Assembly (NCBI GenBank): GCA_946555455.1
Contig: CAMNSU010000004.1
Span: 1-64,000, forward strand
Length of the DNA stretch: 64,000 bases
Direction: 5' to 3'
Source: an uncultured Clostridia bacterium
GTDB lineage: Bacteria; Bacillota; Clostridia; RUG12999
The notes under the pieces are model-generated. The model worked only from the letters and a program-made list of their open reading frames with translations, was not told the DNA's origin and made no database searches. The position numbers and the translations under genes are program-made. Positions 24,547-32,879 of this stretch are shown in pieces. The stretch's first letter is position 1, and the number at the start of each line of letters is the position of its first letter.

Positions 24547-24977
24547 ACAAGATAGGAACGCGGTTAAAACTTTTGAGAACACAAACAGAATATACCGGAC
24601 ATCAAATGAGTGAAATGCTGGAACTATCAAAAAGTGCTTATGCTAATTATGAAAATGGCGTTAGTAAACCATCTTACGAAAAATATATTAAAATTGCAGA
24701 AATTTTTCAAACGACTGTCCAGTTTATTATAACAGGAAAAGAACTTCCGGCAGATATTTGGTCAGAGAAAGTCACGCCATTCTCGCAGAGACTAAAAGAA
24801 TTACGGTTGAGAAATGGTTTTACACAAGATGAAATGGCTAAAATATTAGAAATTGATTTAAGAAATTATCAGCAATATGAGTATGAAAAGTGTACACCAA
24901 AACTAGAAAAACTTATCAAATTAGCAGAACTGTTTGACGTAACATTGGACGAGCTGATGGGACGGAACCCAAAATAA
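24543..24977 (+). CDS. double XRE-type HTH regulator, second of a tandem pair
   Basis: A 144-residue paralogue of the preceding gene with the same two-domain layout and the same linker IFQTTVQFIITGKELPADIW. Its ATG is inside the stop of the first gene (ATGA), so both are made in fixed ratio and may form a heterodimer. The pair arose by tandem duplication. Two HTH domains per chain would suit a dyad operator such as the one at 24063-24077. Confidence 0.82.
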   Translation: MNKIGTRLKLLRTQTEYTGHQMSEMLELSKSAYANYENGVSKPSYEKYIKIAEIFQTTVQFIITGKELPADIWSEKVTPFSQRLKELRLRNGFTQDEMAKILEIDLRNYQQYEYEKCTPKLEKLIKLAELFDVTLDELMGRNPK

Positions 24978-25034
24978 TCCTCTCTTGGGACGGAAAAAAT
25001 ATATTACATTTATATTACTTTTGAATGAGATATA

Positions 25035-25063
25035 TTGAACTACAAGTTAAAACGTGGTATACT
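25035..25063 (+). promoter_or_regulatory. promoter of the small hydrophobic peptide RNA
   Basis: TTGAAC (25035-25040), 17 bases, TATACT (25058-25063). Predicted RNA start near 25070, with 5' end AAGCAGATATAGAGAG. Confidence 0.65.
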
Positions 25064-25138
25064 AAACTATAAGCAGATATAGAGAGTATCAGAAGGCGGT
25101 TTGCCACCCTTTATACTACAGGAAAGGGGGTGGAGCTT

Positions 25139-25210
25139 ATGCAATACATACTAAAGATTTTAGCATTCGTTTTGATAATTTTAGTTGTTTTCAGCATAAA
25201 AGCACAATAA
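25139..25210 (+). CDS. 23-residue hydrophobic peptide, candidate type I toxin
   Basis: Starts MQYILKILAFVLIILVV and ends FSIKAQ: one predicted membrane helix with a single Lys near each end. A strong GA-rich ribosome site (GGAAAGGGGGTGGAG) precedes the ATG; a GTG three codons upstream is an alternative start. The gene has its own promoter at 25035-25063 and ends in a hairpin shared with a convergent minus-strand RNA. Size, composition and layout fit membrane-acting type I toxins such as those of the par/Fst, TxpA and Clostridioides RCd systems, although the peptide sequence is not one I recognise. Toxicity is inferred. Confidence 0.6.
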   Translation: MQYILKILAFVLIILVVFSIKAQ

Positions 25211-25294
25211 CCGCCCTCCTGACAAAGTAAGCGGTTATTGTTAATCAAAAACTTATTTTGGCAAACCGTCCTTAAAACGGTCTCTCTGTATCTG
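25195..25294 (-). ncRNA. candidate antisense antitoxin RNA
   Basis: A full-consensus minus-strand promoter, TTGACA (25328-25323) and TATAAT (25305-25300) with 17 bases between, fires toward the peptide gene. The RNA would start near 25294 with a 5' end almost the same as the peptide mRNA (AAGCAGATACAGAGAG) and stop at a hairpin (25205-25214 with 25231-25240) followed by TGCTTTT on its own strand. It would be complementary to the last codons and terminator of the peptide mRNA. It contains no open frame. Confidence 0.6.
25205..25240. terminator. shared bidirectional terminator of the convergent RNAs
   Basis: CAATAACCGC (25205-25214) pairs with GCGGTTATTG (25231-25240). The loop on the plus strand contains CCTCC, which could pair with the GA-rich ribosome site of the peptide gene. 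Confidence 0.65.
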
Positions 25295-25299
25295 CTTCT

Positions 25300-25328
25300 A
25301 TTATATCCCCTAAAAGTTGATTTGTCAA
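25300..25328 (-). promoter_or_regulatory. consensus promoter of the antisense RNA
   Basis: TTGACA and TATAAT with a 17-base spacer on the minus strand; both boxes match consensus at every position. The rest of 25329-25501 shows no feature. Confidence 0.75.
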
Positions 25329-25501
25329 GTATCATAACAAGAGAAAATAAAAAATCATTCCAATTGTGAACATACCACTCCGCGGCGCGTGAATCTCTTC
25401 TTGGTGCAAAAGGTGCGTCGGAACAAAAATTTCGTCCGTGCAGTCTAATAAATAAAACCCATTCATTTCCAACTTTAAAAATAAAATGGGGGTTGATGTG
25501 A

Positions 25502-27667
25502 ATGAAACGACATATCGCATTGTTGCTTTGTTTGGCGTTGTTTTTGGGCGGCGGCGTCAGCGCGGCGGGAGATGGTTCCCAAGGTGATACATATTTCATG
25601 GAAAACGGCATGGAATTTAGAATTTTTGGCGGAGAAGCGTGGGTAACGGTGCCCAAGGGGCGTACCGGCAGTATCACTATTCCGGCGGAAGTACGCGGCT
25701 ATCCTGTGACGACGATAAAACGCTGCTATGCGGACGTGACTTCTGTCACGTTACCCGACAGTATACGCGTCATTGATAAATATGCGTTTTGCGGCTGCGC
25801 CGCTTTGCAGCAAGTGCGCGGCGGAAACTGCTTGGAGCAAATCAGGGAGTCCGCGTTTGAACACTGTGTGAATCTCAAAGAACTGACCTTGCCGGACAGC
25901 GTCTATTATATCGGCGATTTTGCGTTCTATGCTTGCAGCAGCCTGCGACGTATTGATTTAGGCGCTTCTGTGCAAAGTTTGGGATTTTTTTGTTTTGCCT
26001 ATTGCACGGCGCTGGAAAAAATAGAACTGCCCGATACGGTTGTTGTCATGGAAGATGAGGCGTTTTCGCACTGCACGGCGCTGAAACAAGTGCGGCTTTC
26101 GCAGCAGCTCGCAAAGCTGGAATTTGCGCTTTTTGAAAACTGTACGGCGTTGGAGAAAATAGAATTGCCCAAGTCCGTCACCGCCATAGACCCATATGTG
26201 TTCCAAAACTGCACGAATTTACGCCGAATCACCATTCCGGATTCCGTGCAGTCGGTTGGCAGAAATGCGTTCAGGGGCACTTTGTGGCTGGATTCCCAGC
26301 CGGGACCGTTTGTGTGTATCGGCAGCGGCATTTTGCTGAAATATAAAGGAACTGAGACGGAGGTGCGGGTGCCGGACGGTATCCACACTATTGCGGAGGA
26401 CGCTTTTCACAGCCACCGGACAGTTTGTCGGGTGTTTTTGCCCGACAGTGTGCAGACAATAGAAGATAATGCGTTTTGGGGCGCCGGACGGCTGGAATCC
26501 GTGCGTATTCCGCTCCATTGCAGCTATAGCGATAAGGCATTTAGGCATACGCCATATGCCTATGTTACATATGGAAATTATGTTTATGCGGACGGCGCAA
26601 TATATACGCCGGACCGCAGTCAGCTTGTATGCTTCCCGCGTTTTGCAACAACGTTTGAGATTCCGGAGGGTGTGCGTTCTTTGCACGAGGACGCCTTGGC
26701 ATATGCAATCTATCTGGAGAGCGTGACGCTTCCTGCCAGTTTGGAAACGTTTTCGCGCTTTGCGGATAACCGCCATATGAGCGACTTTCCACTTGACCGC
26801 GATTGCCTGAAACAAATTCATGTTGCCGCCGAAAATCCTGTCTATATGGATATTGACGGCGTGTTGTTTTTGCGTGAAGAACAAACGCTATATTGCGTTC
26901 CGCCCGCGCTGGATACGGCTGACTATACCGTACCGGCGGGAACCGGCGCTATTGACGCATACGCCTTTTATGGCTGCTGGGCGCTAAAAACCATCACATT
27001 GCCTGCCGCGCCGCTGGAAGCAAAGGCGGGCGCATTTTGGGGCGGCGAAAATTGCCGGTTCACGTTAAACGCCCCGCCGGAGGCAACGCTGCACAGCGGC
27101 GGGCGCAGCAGTGTGGATACGGTGGTGACACAGTCCAGCACCTCGGCGGAAGCGTTTGCAAAGAGCAGCGCATGTTCCTATGTGCTGACGGACAAAGAAA
27201 ATGCGGTATTTACCTATTTGCGCGACGGTGAATATGATTATGGGATTTATCGGTACGATAATTTTCATATCTGCACGCTCTATGGCGAGGACTATGTTTC
27301 CTTGGAAGCATTGTCGGACTTGCTCCGCGGCACAGGCTATGCCTTTGGGTTTACATGGCAGACGCACCCTGCACGTATTACAATGAACCGAAATTTGTCG
27401 CCGGCGGGCGGTGTTCCCGATTTTCCGCAGCCGCCGGAAATGGGATTTCCTGTTACCGGTTGCCGTGCAACGGTAATGAATGGCGGCGCTGGTATGGCGA
27501 TGGACGCCTGTTTGGTAAATGACCGCCCGTTTGTGGCATTGGAATCGGCGCTTCACTGGCTTGGGCTTAGCACAACAGTGGCGGACTATTATAATTACTA
27601 TGATTTTTCGCTGCCATTCGTTCCGCTCGGCGTGGATTTGGAGGACTATCCGATTTACTGGTGGTAA
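25502..27667 (+). CDS. secreted BspA-like leucine-rich-repeat protein with stalk-like C-terminus
   Basis: A 721-residue protein with a signal peptide (MKRHIALLLCLALFLGGGVSA) and about a dozen BspA/LRR_5 repeats of the type LPDSVxxIxxxAFxxCxxLxxI (about residues 65-330 and again 390-490). The C-terminal 130 residues (YVSLEALSDLLRGTGYAF ... RPFVALESALHWLGLS) resemble two copies of the copper-amine-oxidase N-terminal-like stalk domain common in Clostridial surface proteins. BspA-type repeats are linked to adhesion in gut bacteria. No SLH or LPXTG anchor is present, so it may be released or held by the stalk domain. GGGGGT precedes the ATG. Confidence 0.82.
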   Translation: MKRHIALLLCLALFLGGGVSAAGDGSQGDTYFMENGMEFRIFGGEAWVTVPKGRTGSITIPAEVRGYPVTTIKRCYADVTSVTLPDSIRVIDKYAFCGCAALQQVRGGNCLEQIRESAFEHCVNLKELTLPDSVYYIGDFAFYACSSLRRIDLGASVQSLGFFCFAYCTALEKIELPDTVVVMEDEAFSHCTALKQVRLSQQLAKLEFALFENCTALEKIELPKSVTAIDPYVFQNCTNLRRITIPDSVQSVGRNAFRGTLWLDSQPGPFVCIGSGILLKYKGTETEVRVPDGIHTIAEDAFHSHRTVCRVFLPDSVQTIEDNAFWGAGRLESVRIPLHCSYSDKAFRHTPYAYVTYGNYVYADGAIYTPDRSQLVCFPRFATTFEIPEGVRSLHEDALAYAIYLESVTLPASLETFSRFADNRHMSDFPLDRDCLKQIHVAAENPVYMDIDGVLFLREEQTLYCVPPALDTADYTVPAGTGAIDAYAFYGCWALKTITLPAAPLEAKAGAFWGGENCRFTLNAPPEATLHSGGRSSVDTVVTQSSTSAEAFAKSSACSYVLTDKENAVFTYLRDGEYDYGIYRYDNFHICTLYGEDYVSLEALSDLLRGTGYAFGFTWQTHPARITMNRNLSPAGGVPDFPQPPEMGFPVTGCRATVMNGGAGMAMDACLVNDRPFVALESALHWLGLSTTVADYYNYYDFSLPFVPLGVDLEDYPIYWW

Positions 27668-27737
27668 ATCGGAATGCGGTGTGGCTGCTGCCGTGAATAG
27701 GGAGAGCGAAAGAAAAACGGAGAGAAGTGAACAGGAA

Positions 27738-27851
27738 ATGAAACCGAAAATAAAAATGCTTTTGTTGGTTTTGGGAATCGTTCTGGTGTTATTTTTCCTA
27801 GGATTTTATAATATACTGAAAATACAACGGTACAGGATAGATTTTGCGTAA
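27738..27851 (+). CDS. small single-span membrane peptide
   Basis: A 37-residue peptide with basic N-terminus MKPKIK, a hydrophobic helix (LLLVLGIVLVLFFLGFY) and basic tail (LKIQRYRIDFA). AGGAA directly before the ATG is a weak ribosome site. It follows the LRR gene by 70 bases. Real expression is uncertain; composition argues for a genuine small membrane protein. Confidence 0.45.
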   Translation: MKPKIKMLLLVLGIVLVLFFLGFYNILKIQRYRIDFA

Positions 27852-27906
27852 AAAGGGTTTGGCGGTATCGGCAGAATGAGAAATAAGCTGTCCAAACTGC
27901 ATGGAC

Positions 27907-27935
27907 TTGACAAGTTTCACGAAGTGCGATACAAT
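27907..27935 (+). promoter_or_regulatory. promoter of the FHA-RDD gene
   Basis: TTGACA (27907-27912) and TACAAT (27930-27935), 17-base spacer. Confidence 0.65.
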
Positions 27936-27970
27936 ATAAGAAATTTGAGAATCATTGCGGAGGCTCCGTT

Positions 27971-28798
27971 ATGTTAAAACATTATCTGACCATCTATGTA
28001 GATGGCAAAAAACAGGAAACCATTTGCCTGAACAATTTGGAAGCGTTCTACAGCGGCCGCATCAGTATCGGACGGCTGGAATCCAACGACATTGTGCTGG
28101 CATATCCCATTGTTTCCAGAACGCACGCCTATTTGGAGGTGCAGGGAAACAAACTTGAATTGGTTGACAACGGCAGTTTGAATAAATTGCGGGTGGGCGG
28201 CAACATCAGCCCGCGTATCCGTCTTGCCAGCGGCATGAAAGTGCTGATTGGCACCAGCCCGCGCGCGGTGGGTGCAATTGTTCTGCAATATAACGTCATA
28301 GACGACGCGCCGCAGCCCGACCCGCGTATGCAGCAGTCCATGGGCGGTCATACGTCCATGCAGCCGCAGCGGCGTGGGGCTGCGCCGCAGGGCGGTAAAA
28401 CCTTTTTTGCGCAGCGCGTTTTGGCAATGATGATTGACTACATGATTTGCATGTTCATTTGGTTTGGCGCGTTTGTGCTCATTTTCATCACAGGGTTCCC
28501 GTGGTTTGACCATGGGTTTGAATTGGCAGTGGTACTGGCGGCGGTAGCGGTTGGCTGGCTTTACTATGCACTGCTGGAATCGTCCGCCAAACAGGCGACG
28601 CTGGGCAAGCTGATTATGGGACTGTGCGTAGTGGACGCACACGGCGCAATGCCGTCGTTTGGGTTGGCGAGCAAACGCTTTTTTGCGAAAATCCTGTCCG
28701 GTATTATTTTGGGCATTGGCTTTTTACCCATTTTCGGGCATAAACAAACGCTGCACGACCGCCTGACCGGCTGCCGCGTAGTGAAACAAAATCTGTAA
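27971..28798 (+). CDS. FHA domain fused to RDD membrane domain
   Basis: A 275-residue protein. The N-terminal forkhead-associated domain (about residues 1-100) shows the phosphothreonine-binding signature SGRISIGRLESNDIVL ... VSRTHAYLEV. After a Gln/Pro-rich linker, an RDD domain (about 140-275) has Arg and Asp in RVLAMMIDY, SSAKQATLGKLIMGL and LHDRLTG. It would tie Ser/Thr kinase signalling to a membrane process; no kinase gene is nearby. It has its own promoter and a strong terminator. Confidence 0.85.
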   Translation: MLKHYLTIYVDGKKQETICLNNLEAFYSGRISIGRLESNDIVLAYPIVSRTHAYLEVQGNKLELVDNGSLNKLRVGGNISPRIRLASGMKVLIGTSPRAVGAIVLQYNVIDDAPQPDPRMQQSMGGHTSMQPQRRGAAPQGGKTFFAQRVLAMMIDYMICMFIWFGAFVLIFITGFPWFDHGFELAVVLAAVAVGWLYYALLESSAKQATLGKLIMGLCVVDAHGAMPSFGLASKRFFAKILSGIILGIGFLPIFGHKQTLHDRLTGCRVVKQNL

Positions 28799-28810
28799 AA
28801 TATACAAAAA

Positions 28811-28856
28811 CGGCGCCGACGGATCTACATGTCCGTCGGCGCCGCTTTGCTTTTTT
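28811..28856 (+). terminator. terminator of the FHA-RDD gene
   Basis: A 13-bp GC-rich stem (28811-28823 with 28832-28844) followed by GCTTTGCTTTTTT. Confidence 0.85.
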
Positions 28857-28870
28857 ATAAAACCGTACGT

Positions 28871-29041
28871 TTATGAACGAACGCTCCGTTCTGCGATTTC
28901 AATTGCCTTTGTAACAATATTACCGCAGTCTCTGGAGGAAACATTCCCCCAGCCGCCGTCACGTTTGACGGTCTCCGCTACACCGAGTTCTTTTGCAATT
29001 TCATATTTCAGAGCATCGCTCATTTTGCCTCTATGGCTCAT
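28871..29041 (-). CDS. SspF-like alpha/beta-type small acid-soluble spore protein
   Basis: A 56-residue protein, MSHRGKMSDALKYEIAKELG at the start and DGGWGNVSSRDCGNIVTKAI near the end. This follows the SspF pattern (MSxRRGxMSDxxKxELAxDLG ... GGWG...DxGNMVxRAIEIAE). Such proteins coat spore DNA and protect it from UV and hydrolysis, and show the organism forms spores. The ATG at 29039-29041 gives the normal SspF length; longer in-frame starts exist at 29083 and 29134 but add atypical residues. It should be made late in the forespore. Confidence 0.85.
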   Translation of the reverse strand: MSHRGKMSDALKYEIAKELGVAETVKRDGGWGNVSSRDCGNIVTKAIEIAERSVRS

Positions 29042-29369
29042 TGGTATTGCCCCCGCTTTTCTTTTTTTGAAATCTTTTTTCATTCCATATATTCTGAAAA
29101 GCCATGATGTCTTATCGGCAAAAACCGAACGCAAAAAATATATGGCGTTCGTCTTTTGCCGCTGTAAACTTTTTTTGAATGTTTACAGGACTTATTATGC
29201 CGCGCGCAGTGCAAAATATGAGATGAAAAATTTTGCATTGCATTCAATTTTTTTTGAAATCAAACGCGGTGAATTTGTCGCTCCATACGCACTTACTGCG
29301 CCATGGGACGATACGTACGGCTGTATTTTCGGCAAGGGACGTCTTTTGCCAAAGTCATAAGTGCAGCAT
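29042..29369. other. intergenic region without a gene
   Basis: It holds an 8-bp inverted repeat CTGTAAAC/GTTTACAG (29162-29169, 29181-29188) and A/T-rich sequence around 29190-29290. It probably contains the forespore promoter of the spore protein gene, but I cannot place its boxes. Confidence 0.4.
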
Positions 29370-32300
29370 TTAACCCGAAATGCTTTTATGCCCATGCATT
29401 TTTTTCCATTTTTTCAAAAGTTCAGCCGGAAGAAGGTCTTTGCCCTGACTGCGCCGCTTTCGGCGCAGGAGCCAAAACAGCAGCAGAAGCAAGACTACCG
29501 CCGCCGCGGCACAGACAATGACCAGCAGGTGGCGCATACTTTCCACCACGCACAGCGTCATGGTTTCGCCTTCCATGGAGAACACCAGCGCGCTGCCGTC
29601 CTTGGTATAGCTGATGTTTTTCCAGCCGTCGCCGTTTTTGGCATAGAGCAAAACCGTGCGGCGGGTTTCCGGCGGTGTGAACCGTATCGTATGGCTGTCC
29701 GCGCCGTCTGCCCCGCGCAGCGTCACGTCCCATTGTTCGGCGGCGCGCTGATACCAATGCACCGGCATGGTGGGCGCGGCGGAAGCGGCGGACAATGCCG
29801 ACCGTTCGTTGAACGTGCCTTCCGCGAGCAAAAGGGCATGTGTCGTGTCGCGCATAACGCCGCTGGCAATCGTCCTGATATGCGGCGCGTAGACCGCGTC
29901 AAACTGTTCGTCAAACGTCAAATGACGGTAGTCATGCTCCGGCCATACGCCGAACACGCCGTCCTTTGCCGGAACCTCCGGCAGCGTCATATCGGACAAA
30001 TCCGCGCCGTAGGTAAAGGGAATTTCCGCAATCACCTTGCCGTCCGCGCGGTAGGTTAGCGTAAACGTTTTAAATTCCTCCGGCAGTCCCGGCGTATCCA
30101 GCAGCGTCTGATAGTCCACCGGCGCGGCAATGCCGCCATAGCTGACGCCGTCAATGCCCGCCAAAGATTCATGCACAAACACGTTGCCGCGCACGTCGCT
30201 GTCCGGTTCCACTTCGCCTGCAACCGCGCCGACCGCTTCACTGCCGCCCAGCAGCTGCACCAGCGTGCAGCAGTGCAGCAGTTTCGTTCCGTGACCCGCA
30301 ATGCCGCCGACATAACGCCCGCCGCTCAGTTTGCACTTGGCATAGCTGCTGCGAATGGTGGAAACGGAATAGCCCGCGACGCCGCCCACATAGTCGCCGT
30401 CCGTGCTTTCCACTTTACCATAGCCGCCGCTGTCCAGAATCAGCCCCAAATCCATGCGTCCCGCAATGCCGCCCACGTTATCCTTTTTCGCTGTAACCGT
30501 GCCGCGATTGTGGCAGCTTTGCACAATGGCTTTGGTCTCAAACGTGAAATTCAGCGTGTTTTGTCCGTCTTTAGAAATATCGTCCTCCGGATCAAGGTCA
30601 TATTCAATCGCCATGGAACCGACAACGCCGCCCACGTTCACGTCGCCGTTTACCTCGCCGCTGTTTTCACAGCGGAGCGCTTTTCCCATGGTGGTAGCGC
30701 CTATGTTTTCCTCCGAAGTATCCTCCCGCAAATCCTCGGGCGACACATACCCGCTGTCGTCCAGAATACCGAGGAATAGCTGCATAACTACATGAAACTG
30801 CGTGTTAATCGCGCGCAAATCGTTTGTCAAATCGCCCGCCGCCGCCGAAACGTCGTCGCCAAGGAACGCCACTTCATCCGAAATGCCGCTGATGGCGGCG
30901 TAGAGATTGTCACCGCTGCGTCGGTAGTCGTCGCCCAGCGGCTGAAACGCGATGGGGTCTTTTTCCGCCAGCGTGTGGAACACGCCGGAAAGTGCGTCCG
31001 CGGAATCTGCCGCGCTGCGCAGGGCGGTTTCAAACGTATCCACCGCGCCGCCAAGCCGGTCCACGACCACCGTACCCTGCTGCGCCGCCAAATCCAGCGA
31101 ATGCAGTGCGTCGCCCAGCGGAATCAGCGATTGCTGGAGTGCACTGATGGAGGAAGCAAGATAGGAAAGACCGTCTGAAATTTGGGTAAACCCACGTGAC
31201 GCCATGCGCCAGTCTACATCAATGCGGAAGGATTCTGCCGCACTGGAAAAAGCAGCACTTATTTTGCGGATTGCAGCCGCCACGCCGCGCACGGACGTGG
31301 AGATACTGCCCAGCGCCGCGGTGATTTCCTCTGTTCCCGAACCGCCGCCGCGCAAAAGCGTCAGCAATTTGTCCAGTGCGGCGCTCATGTCGTCCGTTGC
31401 GTTTGCCAAATCCTCCAGCCCGCTGCGGATATTGGTTTTTGCTTTGTCCAGTTCGTTTTCCCCTTCCACAAGCACGGCGCGCTGCAACTGTTTCATGCCG
31501 TCCGCGATTTTCCGCACGCCCGGTCTGGCGCGCGTCAGCGCTTTGTCCATATCCTCCAGCGCAAGCTGCATTTCCGCCGCCGCGTCACTGCCATAGTCCA
31601 GAATCTCTGCGGTTTCACGGACAGCGGCTTCCGCTTGGTCTGCCGCGTCCGCCAGCGTGTCTAAAATGCTGTCCAAATCCTGCAAAATGGGGTCGGCTTG
31701 TTCTAACGCGTCCGCAATGTTGACGCTGGCGCGGTTCAGTTCCTCCAAATTGCCGTCCGCCCAGTCCACACTTTGGTCTGCCAAGTTTTTGGCGCTGTCC
31801 TTGGCGGCTTTGGTATAGCCCGAAATGTTGTCCATGCGGGAGGAAATCGCGGAAATATTGCTGTCCGCACGGTTTAACGCCTGATTCACCAGTCCGTCCA
31901 GATTGGATAGTTCGCTGCGCAGATCGGCGATAGTGTTGCCGGAAAATTTCAAAATGATGTCCGGCGCCATTTGCCCTGTGATACCGCCCACGTCTTTGCG
32001 TCCGTGCACGGTGCCGTTATTTTTGGCGTTTTCAAGGTATCCGGCGGAGCGTCCCGCCACGCCGCCGACATTATAGCCAATGTGGGGATAACCGACGGTG
32101 CCACTGTTGGTGCAGGTCTGAATGAACCCTTCGGAATAGCCCGCAATGCCGCCCGTATCGGTGGTGGTGTTCACGTTTTCCGCGGAATTCAGGTCGTCCA
32201 AATCAATCTGCAAATCGGTCAAGCTGATTTTGGGGTCAAAACTGGCGGTATTGACCTCGCTGCGGTTGGTGCAGCCGGAAAGCGTACCGCGGTTCGCGCC

Positions 32301-32879
32301 CGCAATGCCGCCGGTATAGTGCTCGCCGCGGACACTGCCGTCCATTTTGCAGCCGAAAACAGTTCCGGCGGACTCATTGATGCCCGCAATGCCGCCCACA
32401 TAGCTTTTGCCGTTCACCGTGCCGCTGAAAGAGCAGTTCACCAGTTTTCCGCTGTTGGAACCCACAATGCCGCCCGCGTAGTTTTGCGTGCCAGTCGGTA
32501 TCACAGAACCCGAAACGTTCAAATCCTGCACAGTTCCGTAACGCTGGATATAGCGGAACAATCCCTGATAGGAACCTGCTTCGGACAGGGATACGCCGCT
32601 GATGGTGTGTCCTTCGCCGCGGAACGTGCCGCCGAAGGTGGGAACTGGTTTCAAACCCGCGCCCTCCAAATTCAAGTCGGCGGTCAGCGTGACGGTTTTT
32701 CCTTGCGACCAAGTGTCCAGCGAACAGTTTTTGACAAATTCTTTGAAATCCGCTACTGAAGAAATGACGATTTCTTGTTCCTCCGGCGCGGCGCAGGGCG
32801 TGAGAGAACAGAGCGGCAAACAGCACAGCCATGCCGCAAGAACCAGCGCGCCCCGCCGCCATATGCATTTATTGTTCAT
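29370..32879 (-). CDS. membrane-anchored GLUG-repeat/coiled-coil surface protein
   Basis: A 1169-residue protein with a signal peptide, a first GLUG-repeat region (about residues 36-310), a long alpha-helical coiled-coil region (about 315-715, rich in heptads of the LADASD/ALEQAD type), a second GLUG region (about 735-905), a C-terminal extracellular domain and one membrane helix (about 1113-1135) with a basic cytoplasmic tail. The helical core recalls the extracellular part of YhgE/Pip-type proteins often found with MMPL transporters. Its ATG lies inside the end of the transporter gene (11-base overlap), so the two are co-translated and probably form one complex. It may be a periplasm-like adaptor for the transporter; this is inference. 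Confidence 0.75.
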   Translation of the reverse strand: MNNKCIWRRGALVLAAWLCCLPLCSLTPCAAPEEQEIVISSVADFKEFVKNCSLDTWSQGKTVTLTADLNLEGAGLKPVPTFGGTFRGEGHTISGVSLSEAGSYQGLFRYIQRYGTVQDLNVSGSVIPTGTQNYAGGIVGSNSGKLVNCSFSGTVNGKSYVGGIAGINESAGTVFGCKMDGSVRGEHYTGGIAGANRGTLSGCTNRSEVNTASFDPKISLTDLQIDLDDLNSAENVNTTTDTGGIAGYSEGFIQTCTNSGTVGYPHIGYNVGGVAGRSAGYLENAKNNGTVHGRKDVGGITGQMAPDIILKFSGNTIADLRSELSNLDGLVNQALNRADSNISAISSRMDNISGYTKAAKDSAKNLADQSVDWADGNLEELNRASVNIADALEQADPILQDLDSILDTLADAADQAEAAVRETAEILDYGSDAAAEMQLALEDMDKALTRARPGVRKIADGMKQLQRAVLVEGENELDKAKTNIRSGLEDLANATDDMSAALDKLLTLLRGGGSGTEEITAALGSISTSVRGVAAAIRKISAAFSSAAESFRIDVDWRMASRGFTQISDGLSYLASSISALQQSLIPLGDALHSLDLAAQQGTVVVDRLGGAVDTFETALRSAADSADALSGVFHTLAEKDPIAFQPLGDDYRRSGDNLYAAISGISDEVAFLGDDVSAAAGDLTNDLRAINTQFHVVMQLFLGILDDSGYVSPEDLREDTSEENIGATTMGKALRCENSGEVNGDVNVGGVVGSMAIEYDLDPEDDISKDGQNTLNFTFETKAIVQSCHNRGTVTAKKDNVGGIAGRMDLGLILDSGGYGKVESTDGDYVGGVAGYSVSTIRSSYAKCKLSGGRYVGGIAGHGTKLLHCCTLVQLLGGSEAVGAVAGEVEPDSDVRGNVFVHESLAGIDGVSYGGIAAPVDYQTLLDTPGLPEEFKTFTLTYRADGKVIAEIPFTYGADLSDMTLPEVPAKDGVFGVWPEHDYRHLTFDEQFDAVYAPHIRTIASGVMRDTTHALLLAEGTFNERSALSAASAAPTMPVHWYQRAAEQWDVTLRGADGADSHTIRFTPPETRRTVLLYAKNGDGWKNISYTKDGSALVFSMEGETMTLCVVESMRHLLVIVCAAAAVVLLLLLFWLLRRKRRSQGKDLLPAELLKKWKKMHGHKSISG

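Noticed and set aside
25071-25297. Miniature transposon with terminal inverted repeats and CTAT on both sides
   Set aside because: Considered for the toxin-like locus. The four-base flank match may be chance, and the outward placement of two ideal promoters is better explained by a convergent RNA pair; kept only as an alternative.
29195-29395. 66-codon minus-strand frame (YGATNSPRLISKKIECNAKFF)
   Set aside because: No ribosome site; overlaps the end of the GLUG gene and A/T-rich intergenic sequence that looks like a repeat.
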